A stretch of 64,000 nucleotides of DNA from positions 372,001-436,000 of the forward strand of contig NZ_JARWNX010000064.1 in NCBI RefSeq assembly GCF_029868385.1. Reading direction: 5' to 3'. The notes below the pieces were generated by a model that saw only the letters and a program-made list of their open reading frames with translations, made no database searches and was not told where the DNA came from. Every line of letters starts with the position of its first letter. Position 1 is the stretch's first letter. The DNA is from Nocardia cyriacigeorgica (GTDB taxonomy: Bacteria > Actinomycetota > Actinomycetes > Mycobacteriales > Mycobacteriaceae). Below are positions 42,251 through 51,706 of the stretch, one piece after another. The position numbers and the translations under genes are program-made.

Positions 42251-42949
42251 TCACAACTTCTCTTCCGAGGCCTGCACATAGACGACACCTTGTCCGACGC
42301 AATGCAATTGCATGGCTTCGCCGGAACCGCGACCGACCGCATCGCGCCAGCTCATCGCGGTCTTGAGTTCGGTCTGCACATTGCCGTAGGCGGCGATGAA
42401 CGCCTGCGGATCCACCACGATCGGGTTCGGACCGCCGACCGGCAGTTCCAGGAACCCGCCGTGCGCGAGCAATACCGCGCTGCCCTGCCCGGACAGTTGG
42501 GTGGTGAACATGCCCTGTCCGGTCATCGCGCCGGAGGCGGCGCCGCGCAGCGCGCCCATCAGGCCGCCACCCCCACCGCCACCGCCGGAACTCATCACCG
42601 ACACCACCGAACTCTGCAAACCGGCGGTATGGGCAAGCAGCCGTGAGGCTTCCACCCGCAGTGTGGCTCCCGGCTGCATATGCACCACCTGGACCTCGAG
42701 CCCGGCGTATCCGTAGTGCACCTCGCCGTTGCCCTGGGCCAGCATGGTGCGTTCATGCTCGCCCTGCATCATCCGGCCCGCGATCCGCATGATCCCACCG
42801 GCGCCGCCCATGCCTTGACCGCCCGGAATCTGATGCGGCGCGAAGGAGACGTCGCCGGTGTAGAACAGCATCGCGCCGGCGCGGGCGGCCACCCCACCCG
42901 CCATGCCGACGTTGACCTTGACGACCTTGCCGTTGACCTGCTCGAACAT
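42251..42949 (-). CDS. AIM24 family protein (2 of 3)
   Basis: 232 aa paralogue of its neighbours. AGAMLFYTGDVSF, ASRLLAHTAGLQSSV, a poly-Gly stretch of eight residues, GQGMFTTQLSGQGSAVLLAHGG and the C-terminal CVGQGVVYVQASEEKL (segments cited separately) show the AIM24 fold. Starts at ATG 42949, 5 nt after the stop of the third paralogue. The longer open frame (to 43384) overlaps that paralogue and is not coding. Confidence 0.8.
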   Translation of the reverse strand: MFEQVNGKVVKVNVGMAGGVAARAGAMLFYTGDVSFAPHQIPGGQGMGGAGGIMRIAGRMMQGEHERTMLAQGNGEVHYGYAGLEVQVVHMQPGATLRVEASRLLAHTAGLQSSVVSVMSSGGGGGGGGLMGALRGAASGAMTGQGMFTTQLSGQGSAVLLAHGGFLELPVGGPNPIVVDPQAFIAAYGNVQTELKTAMSWRDAVGRGSGEAMQLHCVGQGVVYVQASEEKL

Positions 42950-42954
42950 CGTCC

Positions 42955-43578
42955 CTACCGTTCCGCGGGCTGGATCGACACCACGCCCTGCCCATCCCAG
43001 CGCAGCGAGAACGCCTCGCCCGCATCCTGTCCGACGACCGTGCGCCAGGAGACATCGGTGACGAACGACTGATTGAGATTGCCGCGCGCGGCGACGAACG
43101 CGTCCGGGTCGACCACCAGCGGGTACTGCGGCGTGACTTCCAGCTCGATCAGCGGCCCGCCCGCCGACAGCAGCGCCACCTGGCCCTGACCGGTGACCGT
43201 CGTGGTGAACAAGCCCTGTCCGGCGGAGGCGCCGTGCAGTCCGGCGAAGCGCACATCGGTGCGCAGATTGCCGCAGAAGGCCAGCAGCTGCTGCGATTCC
43301 ACTTGCAGCGTCTCGTTGTTCAGGTTCACCACCGAGACGTTCTGGCCGTTGACCGCGAAGAACACCCGGCCGTTGCCGCCGCATTCCATCAGCGACAGCT
43401 TCTCGCCGGTGGCGCGGCGCTTGAGCCCGGCGATCACACCGTCGCCGCCGCCGAATCCGGCGGATTTGAACTGGACGTTTCCTTCGTAGGCGATCATCGA
43501 CCCGGAGATCGCACGCAGGCTTGTGCCCGCGAGATGCGCCTCGATCACCTTCTTCGACTGTTCGAACAGTTGCGCCAT
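42955..43578 (-). CDS. AIM24 family protein (3 of 3)
   Basis: 207 aa, first gene of the three-gene AIM24 operon. SMIAYEGNVQFKS, ESQQLLAFCGNLR, GQGLFTTTVTGQGQVALLS and DGQGVVSIQPAER mark the family. Start ATG 43578 without a clear Shine-Dalgarno. Divergent from the TerD mosaic gene; the 457-bp gap contains a large hairpin element. Confidence 0.8.
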   Translation of the reverse strand: MAQLFEQSKKVIEAHLAGTSLRAISGSMIAYEGNVQFKSAGFGGGDGVIAGLKRRATGEKLSLMECGGNGRVFFAVNGQNVSVVNLNNETLQVESQQLLAFCGNLRTDVRFAGLHGASAGQGLFTTTVTGQGQVALLSAGGPLIELEVTPQYPLVVDPDAFVAARGNLNQSFVTDVSWRTVVGQDAGEAFSLRWDGQGVVSIQPAER

Positions 43579-44035
43579 GGGGAGTTTTGCCTGTCGTGTC
43601 GATTGGGGAACACGGGCAATCCCCCCATGCTCCGAATGCGTCGCCGCCACACTAGTAGACGACGGCGATCGACGTTGATCTCAGCCCACAGACGCTGATC
43701 CCGGTCCCAGAGGGCCTACCCAGCTCGTTGTGCCGCACCGTGAACTCGAGAGGGCAAACGCAACGAGGCGGTGGCGCATAGTCTCGATCGACCACCGATA
43801 CACCCATCGCCGAGGCGAACTGTTTCGTGCGCCACCCAGGGGCGAGTCTTACGAGCCCCGGTCGCGGCCCGGCTCGTGTTTCCGCGCTCGAAGCGCAGGT
43901 GCCGAAGGCACGAGTCTCGAGCGCGGAAACACGAGCCGAAGAGGGCCGCGAACAGCGGCGCCGAAGGCGACGCAAATAAAACACAGCTTTCTCGTAGAGT
44001 GGCTTCGGTACGCACCGACAAGCGAAGGGTCGAAC
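43579..44035. other. Intergenic region with structured repeat
   Basis: 457 bp between the divergent AIM24 operon and TerD mosaic gene. Small ORFs here are not convincing. It contains the long hairpin at 43864-43949 and two copies of the motif GCCGAAGGC (43900-43908 and 43960-43968). Confidence 0.5.
43864..43949. repeat. Long inverted repeat / hairpin element
   Basis: Two perfect 21-bp arms (43871-43891 and 43917-43937) surround a 25-nt loop that itself contains GTGCC-gaa-GGCAC. Beyond a 5-nt bulge, GCGGCCC (43864-43870) also pairs with GGGCCGC (43943-43949). In total 28 bp pair in 86 nt. Not placed like a terminator for either neighbour, as both are transcribed away from it. Candidate REP/MITE-like element or structured RNA. 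Confidence 0.7.
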
Positions 44036-45391
44036 TTGTCCGCAACACTCGCCAAGGGCCAGAACGGTCCCCTGCCCGGCAACGACGTGGTGATTTCCAT
44101 TCAGTTGACGGCGCAGGCTGATTTGTCCGCGCTCCTGGTCACCGAACAGGGCAAGGTGCGCTCGGACGCCGACTTCGTGTTCTTCAATCAGCCGAGCGGT
44201 CCCGGTGTGCACCTACAGCCGGGTCCGGCCGGTCAGCCCGCGTCGCTGGCGGTGTCGCTGAACGCGGTGCCCGCCGATATCGATCAGATCCGTGCCGTCA
44301 TCACCCTCGATGACGCGACCAGCAACTTCGGGCGCTATCCGGCGCCGACGGCCATCGTCTCCGATCCGTCCGGCAACCAGCTGTTCGAGTACCGCATCGA
44401 TGGCCTGGACACCGAGTCGATCGTCATCGCGCTGGAGCTGTACCGGCGGCAGGGTGCGTGGAAGGTGCGCGCGGTCGGGCAGGGGTACGCCGGTGGCTTC
44501 GCGGCGCTCGTCACCGACCATGGCGTGACCGTCGACGACTCCCCACCGCCCGCCCCGGCTCCGCAGCCTGCCCCGGTTCCGCCACCGGTCCAGCCCGCTC
44601 CGGTTCCGCCACCGGCTCAGCCCGCGTACCCGACGCAGCCGCCGCCCGCACCGCAGGGTGGCTACCCGGCTCCGCCGCCGCCCGCGCCTTATCCGGCCCA
44701 GGGTGGCGGATATCCGCCGCCGCCGGGGCCGGGTGGTTATCCGCCGCCCGGCGCGCCGGTGCCGCCCCCGCCGCCGCAGCAGCAGGGCGAGGTGAGCCTG
44801 AGCAAGGACCGCCCGGTCAGCTTGCAGAAGGGCCAGCGGGTCACGCTGCGCAAGGAGGGCGGTACCGCGCTCACCTTCGTGAAGATGGGTCTCGGCTGGG
44901 ATCCGGTGCGCAGCCGGGGCATGTTCGGCAACCGCACTGTCGATATCGATCTGGACGCCTCGGTGGTGATGTTCGCCGATATGAACCCCGCCGATGTCGC
45001 CTACTACGGGCAGCTGAGTTCCAAGGACGGCTCGGTCCGTCACCAGGGCGACAACCTCACCGGTGAGGGTGAGGGCGACGACGAGATGATCCTGGTGGAT
45101 CTGACCCGCATCCCCGCCCACATCAGCACCCTGTTCTTCATCGTCACCTCCTACAAGGGTCACACCTTCGAACAGGTGCAGAACGCGTTCTGCCGCTTGA
45201 TCGATGGCGGTAACAACGCCGAGCTGGCCCGCTACACCCTGGCCGGTGGTATGCCGTTCACCGCGATGGCGATGGCGAAGGTGTATCGCGTGGGCGGTGA
45301 TTGGAAGATGCAGGCGCTCGGCGAGGGTTTCCAGGCCAAACATCCCGGCGAGGCGGTGCCGCAGCTCGGCCGGTTCCTCTCGGCCAACTGA
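44036..45391 (+). CDS. Double TerD-domain protein with Pro-rich linker
   Basis: 451 aa. The first TerD-like domain (about 1-165) lacks the FDLDAS and GEGEGDDE metal motifs but ends with the typical KVRAVGQGYAGGFAALVTDHG. A Pro/Ala/Gly/Gln-rich linker follows (about 169-264). The second TerD domain (about 265-451) keeps DIDLDASVVMF and NLTGEGEGDDEMI, so only this one should bind calcium. The TTG at 44036 is chosen: GAAGGG lies about 6 nt upstream and no ATG/GTG fits. Divergent from the AIM24 operon and followed 15 nt later by another TerD-containing gene. Confidence 0.8.
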   Translation: MSATLAKGQNGPLPGNDVVISIQLTAQADLSALLVTEQGKVRSDADFVFFNQPSGPGVHLQPGPAGQPASLAVSLNAVPADIDQIRAVITLDDATSNFGRYPAPTAIVSDPSGNQLFEYRIDGLDTESIVIALELYRRQGAWKVRAVGQGYAGGFAALVTDHGVTVDDSPPPAPAPQPAPVPPPVQPAPVPPPAQPAYPTQPPPAPQGGYPAPPPPAPYPAQGGGYPPPPGPGGYPPPGAPVPPPPPQQQGEVSLSKDRPVSLQKGQRVTLRKEGGTALTFVKMGLGWDPVRSRGMFGNRTVDIDLDASVVMFADMNPADVAYYGQLSSKDGSVRHQGDNLTGEGEGDDEMILVDLTRIPAHISTLFFIVTSYKGHTFEQVQNAFCRLIDGGNNAELARYTLAGGMPFTAMAMAKVYRVGGDWKMQALGEGFQAKHPGEAVPQLGRFLSAN

Positions 45392-45406
45392 GGATCGACG
45401 GGGGTT

Positions 45407-46957
45407 GTGGACGTGAGGCAACTGACGGCAGGGCAGAACGTGCCCCTGACGGCAGAAGTGGTGCGGTTCGGTGTGCACGCCGATGCCGCACTGGACATCT
45501 CGGCGCTGGTGGTGGCCGACGACCTTCGGGTGTCGGCCGCCGCCGACGTCGTCACCGGTGATCGGACGACGGCGCCGGGAGTGCGGCTCGGCCCGGACGG
45601 TGTGACCGTCACCCTCGCCGAGGTCCGCGCCGACGCGCAGGCGGTGCTACTGGTGGCGAGCACGGCCGGACAATCGGCCGAGCTCGGCAAGGTGGTGGCC
45701 GAACTCTCCGAAAACGGCGCCGCCACGGTGGAGTTCGCGATCGCGCCCGCGGCCGGTGAGCGGGCGCTGATCTGCCTGGAGGTCTATCGGCGGCAGGGTG
45801 CGTGGAAGGTGCGCGCGGTCGGACAGGGTTATGCCGGTGGCCTCGCCGAACTGCTGCACGCTCATGGTGCGGCGGCTTTCGTGCCCGCTGCTGCCGCTCC
45901 GGCTGCCCCGCAAGCGGATCCGTATGCCATGGCCCCGCCCGCGCAGGGTGGCAGTCCGCTCGAGGTCGGCCACGGGCTGGAACGGCTGTGGATGATCTTC
46001 GAGGACGCCGCCCGATCGGCGGCCGCGCTGATCTCGGCTCGTGACTACGCCGCCAAACGGCTCGATCAGGAGCTGTCGGAGGCGGTGTCGGATCCGGCCA
46101 CCAGGAATACCCCGGCCGCCGACGCCGCCCGCGCGAACGCGCAACGCCGCCACGATGAACTCAACGCCATCGCCGAGGCCAACCATGCTCGCGACAGCGA
46201 ACAACTGGTGCGTGAACTGACCGAGGCCGACCAGGCGCTGCCGCCCTCGCTGGCCTCCTGGGAATCATCGGCCTGGGACCGTGCGCCCGCGACCTCGGAC
46301 GGGATCCGGCTCGGTGAGCTGTATGCCATCGACCGTGGGCCGCTGCGTATCCCGTACTGCGTTCCGGTGCCGCTGAATCGGCCGCTGTGGATCGATACCG
46401 AATCCTCGTCGGCGGTCGCGCCGGTCGTCGGGGCACTGCTGGCTCGGCTGGTCGCGGCGGCGCCGCAGCGCCGGACCGTGGTGGACGTCATCGATCTGAC
46501 CGGTGCCTTCGCCGGTCTCACCGATCTGCTGGTTCCGGTGCTCGGCGGTCCGCCGATCACCGACCACACCGAGATCTCCGCCCGCCTGAAGACCTTGGCC
46601 GACGCCGCCGAGTTGGCCGAGATGGCATACAACAGCGGCGCGGGCACACCGCCCACTGAACACCGTGTGTTGGTGGCGGCGGATTTCCCGCACGGTTATC
46701 AGGCCACCGATGTGCAGCGGCTCGGCTCACTGCTCATGCGCGGTGATCTGATCGGTCTGTCCACGGTCATCGTCGGCAGCAACGAATCCGACTCCGACGA
46801 CAGCATGGTCGCGGCCCTGTCACAGGCCTGCCGCCATCTGCCGACGGTTGCCGGTACGCCGCTGTTCGATCCGTGGACCGGCAGCGCCTGGGAACTGGAT
46901 CTGGATCTGTTGCCGCAGGAACCGGAACGGCAGGCCCGCATCCTGCGCGCCCGCTGA
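45407..46957 (+). CDS. TerD domain fused to degenerate FtsK/HerA-like ATPase region
   Basis: 516 aa. The N-terminal TerD-like domain (about 1-155) has no acidic metal loop but ends WKVRAVGQGYAGGLAELLHAHG. Residues about 185-290 are helical. Residues about 305-516 resemble the FtsK/SpoIIIE-type domains of Ter loci (RTVVDVIDLTGAFAGLTDLLVPVLGG, LVAADFPHG, STVIVGSNES, each short). The Walker A loop is replaced by WIDTESSSAVAPVVG, with no GKS/T, so ATP hydrolysis is doubtful. Start GTG 45407 or GTG 45413. Probably co-transcribed with the preceding gene. Confidence 0.7.
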   Translation: MDVRQLTAGQNVPLTAEVVRFGVHADAALDISALVVADDLRVSAAADVVTGDRTTAPGVRLGPDGVTVTLAEVRADAQAVLLVASTAGQSAELGKVVAELSENGAATVEFAIAPAAGERALICLEVYRRQGAWKVRAVGQGYAGGLAELLHAHGAAAFVPAAAAPAAPQADPYAMAPPAQGGSPLEVGHGLERLWMIFEDAARSAAALISARDYAAKRLDQELSEAVSDPATRNTPAADAARANAQRRHDELNAIAEANHARDSEQLVRELTEADQALPPSLASWESSAWDRAPATSDGIRLGELYAIDRGPLRIPYCVPVPLNRPLWIDTESSSAVAPVVGALLARLVAAAPQRRTVVDVIDLTGAFAGLTDLLVPVLGGPPITDHTEISARLKTLADAAELAEMAYNSGAGTPPTEHRVLVAADFPHGYQATDVQRLGSLLMRGDLIGLSTVIVGSNESDSDDSMVAALSQACRHLPTVAGTPLFDPWTGSAWELDLDLLPQEPERQARILRAR

Positions 46958-46971
46958 CGCCCGCTCCGGGC

Positions 46972-46993
46972 CGGGCCGGTGCGGACCGGCCCG
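46972..46993. terminator. Bidirectional terminator in convergent gap
   Basis: CGGGCCGG / CCGGCCCG, 8-bp perfect stem with TGCGGA loop, filling the 37-bp gap between the convergent TerD-ATPase-like and GT87 genes. Confidence 0.65.
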
Positions 46994-46994
46994 C

Positions 46995-48725
46995 TCAGCC
47001 GGTGCGCACCGGTCCTTCCTTGGGCCGCAACCATTCCGGCAACCAGGGCAGCAGCGGGTCCGGTGCGTGATCGAGCGGTCCGCCGACCGGATCGTCGACG
47101 AAATCGCGCCGCACCAGATCCTCATCGGGACGGTAGATCTGGCGCACGATCAACGCGCACACCGTGATCACCGCGATATCGCGCAGTATCACCGCACCGG
47201 TGAACCACTGCTCCGGCAGACCCTTACGGTCGATGCCGAGGTAGTAGAACATGCGCGGCACCCACACCAGGGCGTCGATCGTCATCCACGCCAACAGGAT
47301 CCGGCGATGCGGCAGCGCGAGCACGGCCAGCGGTACCAGCCACAGCGAATACTGCGGGCTCCACACCTTGTTGGTCAGCAGGAACGCCGCGATCACCAAG
47401 AAGCACAGTTGTGCCAGGCGCGGCCTGCGCGGCGCCGTCAGCCCGATATAGGCGATCAGCAGACAGGCGATGGCGAACAGCGTCAGCGATACCAGGTTGA
47501 GGATCGTCGGCGGTTCACCGTGGTCGAGCACCCCGTCGAAACCGGGCCAGCCGGTGAACGAGGTGATGACGTTGTAGATCGAATCGGGATCGGCATGCCT
47601 GCTGGTGTTGAGCCGGAAGAACTCCCGCCATCCGGTGGGATACAGTGCCGCGATCGGTAGATTCACGATCAGCCAGGTGCCCGCCGCCGCGCCGACGGTC
47701 AGCCCCGCCGCGCCGAGCGGACGGGTGCCGAGAATCCGCACCCGATGCGGTATCTCGCCGATCCAGGTGCGGGCGGCCGGTAGCCCGTCGATCTCGTTCA
47801 ACCGGATCTTGATATGCGCGCTGGGCGTGCGCTGCATCGGATCGGCGCGCAGACACAGCACCAGGATCGGGCCGAGTAGCAGCAGCGGATACAGTTTCGC
47901 CGCACCGCCGAGACCGAGCAGCACACCGGCGAGCACGGGTCGTTTACGCGCCCAGGCCAGCAGACCGGTCGCGGCCAGAGCTGTTGCCAGGGCATCGAAA
48001 TTGGTGAATCCGTGCACGATCACCAGCGGTGAGCAGGCGACGAGCGCGGCGTCCCATACCCGGCGTCCGGCCAGCAGCGCCGTCGCCCATACGGTGACCA
48101 GCCAGGCCAGCGCCAGGCCGATAGCGATCACATTGAAGTAGATGACCACCTGCAATGCGCCGGGTAGCGGTCCGGCGTCCCAGCTCTTGGCGATCTGCAT
48201 CGACACGTACTGGTACAGGCCCGACAGCACCGGATACTCCATATGCCGGGTTTCGGTGCCGCCGTCGGGTGTTTCCTCGGTCCAGGACTTCTTGTACGGG
48301 AACGCGCCCTCGTTCAACCGTTCCGCGCCGTAGAGCGGGACGGTGTCGGAGTAGCACATGGCCACGTACTGGCGGCCGTCGTTCCAGTCGAGGGTGAGTG
48401 CGCCGTTCGCGGTTTCGGTCTGCTGGATGCAGGCCGCCTTGGTGCCCCAGCCGAGGGCGAGGAACAGCACCGTGAACAGGAACAGCACCCGCACCGGCGT
48501 CCAGAACCCGGCCCGGCCGATCAGCGCGTGATCACCGACCGGGCCGCCGATCACCGTGCACAGCTGCGCTGTCAGGGAGTCGTTGCGGCTCGGCCGGTCC
48601 CTGGCATCGGCGGACCGCAGATCCGGGGCGAGCGGTGCCGGGGAGTCGTACCGCATGTCACCGGACCGGTCGCCTGGGTGCGCGCTCCCATTGGTCGGCT
48701 CGCCCGCCGGTCGCTGATCGGTCAC
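46995..48725 (-). CDS. GT87-like polytopic glycosyltransferase (Rv0051-type)
   Basis: 576 aa. A soluble N-terminus (about 70 aa) is followed by about ten transmembrane helices. The YSDTVPLYGAERLNEGAFPY and HMEYPVLSGLYQYV segments and KVWSPQYSLWLVPLAVLAL near the end are family features shared with the homologue at 12325-13758. It lies 11 nt downstream of the ponA1-type gene, as Rv0051 does in M. tuberculosis. Likely a lipid-linked sugar transferase of the envelope; donor and acceptor unknown. Confidence 0.8.
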   Translation of the reverse strand: MTDQRPAGEPTNGSAHPGDRSGDMRYDSPAPLAPDLRSADARDRPSRNDSLTAQLCTVIGGPVGDHALIGRAGFWTPVRVLFLFTVLFLALGWGTKAACIQQTETANGALTLDWNDGRQYVAMCYSDTVPLYGAERLNEGAFPYKKSWTEETPDGGTETRHMEYPVLSGLYQYVSMQIAKSWDAGPLPGALQVVIYFNVIAIGLALAWLVTVWATALLAGRRVWDAALVACSPLVIVHGFTNFDALATALAATGLLAWARKRPVLAGVLLGLGGAAKLYPLLLLGPILVLCLRADPMQRTPSAHIKIRLNEIDGLPAARTWIGEIPHRVRILGTRPLGAAGLTVGAAAGTWLIVNLPIAALYPTGWREFFRLNTSRHADPDSIYNVITSFTGWPGFDGVLDHGEPPTILNLVSLTLFAIACLLIAYIGLTAPRRPRLAQLCFLVIAAFLLTNKVWSPQYSLWLVPLAVLALPHRRILLAWMTIDALVWVPRMFYYLGIDRKGLPEQWFTGAVILRDIAVITVCALIVRQIYRPDEDLVRRDFVDDPVGGPLDHAPDPLLPWLPEWLRPKEGPVRTG

Positions 48726-48736
48726 GGCACCCGAGG

Positions 48737-51706
48737 CTACCGGGAGCGGCCGGGCGGAGCTCCGTTCGTACCCCCGGAGTCGTCGTCCCCGCCGCTCGCG
48801 CCGCCGCCATCGGATTCGGTGCCGCTGTCGGAACCGTCACCGGAGGATTCGCCCTGGCCCGTCGAGGGTGAGCCGTCCGGCGGCGCGGTCGGCTGACCGG
48901 GCAGCGGCCCGGAATCCGACGGTTGCTGCGGTTGCGGCCGCACCTGTGCCTGCGGATTCGGCTGCACACCTGGCACCGGGATGGTGATACCCGGCAGGAT
49001 CTCCACCTGGCTCGGGGTGATCACGACCGGCGGCTCGAACGACGGAGCCTGTGTGGTCGACGGGGCCGTGTAGGGCGCCGTCCACGACGGGACACCGGCC
49101 TGGCCCTTGATCGGCGCCGGCTTCGGGAAGGTCTCCTTCGGCGTGCCCTCGAGCGCACCGTCCATGGTGGCCTTCCAGATATCCGACGGCAGGCTGGAGC
49201 CGTAGATCATGGCACCGCCGTAATTGCGCAGCGGCTCACCCTGTTCGGTGCCGACCCAGACCGCAGTGGACAGCGACGGCGTGTAGCCGACCATCCAGGC
49301 GTCCTTGTTCTCGCCGGTGTCGCCGAGCTGGGCGGTGCCGGTCTTGGCGGCCGACTCCCGGCCACCGGCAAGGCCGTGGTTGCGGGAGTAGCCCGCGATC
49401 GGCTTCATCGCCGCGGTGACGTTGTCGGCGACAGCTTCCGAGACCCGCTCCTCACCGGCGACCTCACCGCGATCGAGCAGCACCTCACCGTCGGCGGTGA
49501 CCACACGCTGCACGAAATGCGGTGCGTGATAGGTGCCCGACGCCGCCAGCGTGGCGTACGCCGAGGCCATATCGAGCACGCGCGCCTGGTACTGGCCGAG
49601 CACGATGCCGTTGTTCGGGCCCGAGCCGTCCGGTTCGGTGAGGGTCTTGCCGACGCCGGGGATCTCGTCCGGGATGCCGAGCTTGTGCGCCATATCGGCA
49701 ATTTTCTGCGGACCGTTCTGCATATCCAGCTGCATGCGGTAGAAACTGGTGTTCAGCGAACGCTTGAGCGCCTCGGCGATGGTGCACATACCGCAGGATT
49801 CGCCCTCGACATTGGTGATCTTGATGCCGTGCACGGTCAGCGGTGAGCTGTCGTACATCTGCGACAGCGGGACGCCCATCTCCAGGTTCTGCGCGAGGCC
49901 GAACACCTTGAACGACGAACCGGTCTGGAGGCCCGCGTTGGCGAAGTCGTAGCCCTGGCCGTCATTGCCGCCGTAGTAGGCGCGCACCGCACCGCTACGC
50001 GGATCGACCGACACCACGGCCGTGCGCAGCTTCTCCGGCTCGCCCTGCATGTTCTCGGCCACCGCGTCGAGTGCGGCCTGCTGGGCCTTCGGATCGATCG
50101 TCGTGGTGATCTGGAGGCCAGCGGTGTTGAGCTGCTGCTCGCTGATCCCCGCGGCCGAGAGTTCACGCAGCACCTGCTGCTTGATCAGGCCCTCCGGGCC
50201 GTCGTCCATGGACTTCTCACCGAGCGAGGCCAGCGGCACCACCTGTGGGTACTGCATGGACTTGCGTTCGGCCGCGGCCAGATTGCCCTCCGAGACCATG
50301 CCGTCGAGCACATAACCCCAGCGGGTCTTCGCGCCCTCGGGGTTCTTCTCCGGGTCGAGTGAGGACGGCAGCTGGATCGTCGCGGCCAGCACCGCGCCCT
50401 CGGCCACGGTCAGCTCCTGCACGGGCTTACCGAAGTACGCCTTGGCGGCGGCGTCGATACCGTAGGCGCCGCGACCGAAGTAGATGGTGTTGAGGTAGGC
50501 GGCGAGGATTTCGTCCTTGCTCCACTGCCTGGCCATCTTCGCCGAGATCACCAGCTCCTTGAGCTTGCGATTGAGCGAACGTTCGTCACCGACCATCGCG
50601 TTCTTCACGTACTGCTGGGTGATGGTGGAACCACCGCCCGCGCTTTCCTTGCCGAGTACGTTGTCGCGGGCCGCGCGCACGAAACCGGACACCGAGAAAC
50701 CGGGGTTGGTGTAGAAGTCCCGGTCCTCGGCCGCGGTGACCGCGTTGCGGACATGCGGCGGAACCTGATCGATGGTGACGTCGGTGCGGTTGCCTTCCGG
50801 CGGAACCACCTTGCTGATCTCGGTGGTGCCGTCGGCGGCGTAGATCATCGCGACCTGATTGGTCTTCAGATCGCCGGGCTGGGGCACCGACACGGTGGAG
50901 TAGGCGATCAGGAACACGGTGCTGGGCACCACGATCGCCAGCGCGATCAGCACATAGATGGTGCGGCGCACGATGCGCCACGGCGACTTCTTCTTACCGC
51001 CGGGCCTGCGCCTACCCGGACCGCCGGAATCGTCGCCGTCACCACCACCGCGCCGCGGCGGCGGACCCGACGGCGGGCCGGAACGCGATTGCGCCCGGCG
51101 TTCTCCGGTATTCGCGGCACCCGTCACCGGGGTCCGGCGCGCGGCGGGGCGCGGGCCGGTGCTGGACGCCTTGCGGTCGCGCTGGGACACCGCCTCCGAG
51201 AGCGAGGCGGGGCGGCTGATCTTCTGCGTCGCCTGCGCCTTGCCGCCCTCCAGATCGGACTTGCTGATCTTCTGGGTGGACTGTGCGGGGGTCGGCAGAC
51301 CCGGATTCGGCTGCGGCGGCCTGCCCTGCGGCGACCGACCCTGCGGCTGGCCGCCCTGCGGGGGCCTGCCCGGCGGTGGTCCCGGACGATGCGGTGGCTG
51401 CGGGCCGCGCTGACCACCCGGCGGCGGCCCACCCTGCGGTCCACGCGGCCCCTGCGGACCCGGACGGCCGTTCGGACCGGGACGCGGACCGTTCGGACCA
51501 CCGGGACCGGGCATCGGCGGGCCGGGGCGCGGACCACCCGCACCGGGGCGCGGGCCGCTCACCTGTGGACGCGGACCACCGGGGCCACCTTGGCCGGGGC
51601 GCCCACCGGGAGGTGGTCCCATCGGACGTTGGTTCGGGCCTGGTTGTGGACTGCGCTGCGTGCGGGCGTTCGGGTCATCGCCGGGGTTCTCGTAGGGCGA
51701 ATTCAC
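48737..51706 (-). CDS. ponA1: Bifunctional penicillin-binding protein (PonA1-type)
   Basis: 989 aa class A PBP. The cytoplasmic N-terminus (about 220 aa) is rich in Pro, Gly, Gln and Arg. One membrane helix follows (RTIYVLIALAIVVPSTVFL). The GT51 glycosyltransferase domain has EDRDFYTNPG, GGSTITQQYVKN and FGRGAYGIDAA. The transpeptidase domain has SSFK, SLN in KRSLNTSF and KTGTAQ. The tail is Pro-rich with VEILPGITIPVPG. GTG 51706 with GGAG upstream is preferred to ATG 51784. Polymerises and crosslinks peptidoglycan. Between DUF5318 and GT87 genes as in mycobacteria. Confidence 0.95.
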   Translation of the reverse strand: MNSPYENPGDDPNARTQRSPQPGPNQRPMGPPPGGRPGQGGPGGPRPQVSGPRPGAGGPRPGPPMPGPGGPNGPRPGPNGRPGPQGPRGPQGGPPPGGQRGPQPPHRPGPPPGRPPQGGQPQGRSPQGRPPQPNPGLPTPAQSTQKISKSDLEGGKAQATQKISRPASLSEAVSQRDRKASSTGPRPAARRTPVTGAANTGERRAQSRSGPPSGPPPRRGGGDGDDSGGPGRRRPGGKKKSPWRIVRRTIYVLIALAIVVPSTVFLIAYSTVSVPQPGDLKTNQVAMIYAADGTTEISKVVPPEGNRTDVTIDQVPPHVRNAVTAAEDRDFYTNPGFSVSGFVRAARDNVLGKESAGGGSTITQQYVKNAMVGDERSLNRKLKELVISAKMARQWSKDEILAAYLNTIYFGRGAYGIDAAAKAYFGKPVQELTVAEGAVLAATIQLPSSLDPEKNPEGAKTRWGYVLDGMVSEGNLAAAERKSMQYPQVVPLASLGEKSMDDGPEGLIKQQVLRELSAAGISEQQLNTAGLQITTTIDPKAQQAALDAVAENMQGEPEKLRTAVVSVDPRSGAVRAYYGGNDGQGYDFANAGLQTGSSFKVFGLAQNLEMGVPLSQMYDSSPLTVHGIKITNVEGESCGMCTIAEALKRSLNTSFYRMQLDMQNGPQKIADMAHKLGIPDEIPGVGKTLTEPDGSGPNNGIVLGQYQARVLDMASAYATLAASGTYHAPHFVQRVVTADGEVLLDRGEVAGEERVSEAVADNVTAAMKPIAGYSRNHGLAGGRESAAKTGTAQLGDTGENKDAWMVGYTPSLSTAVWVGTEQGEPLRNYGGAMIYGSSLPSDIWKATMDGALEGTPKETFPKPAPIKGQAGVPSWTAPYTAPSTTQAPSFEPPVVITPSQVEILPGITIPVPGVQPNPQAQVRPQPQQPSDSGPLPGQPTAPPDGSPSTGQGESSGDGSDSGTESDGGGASGGDDDSGGTNGAPPGRSR

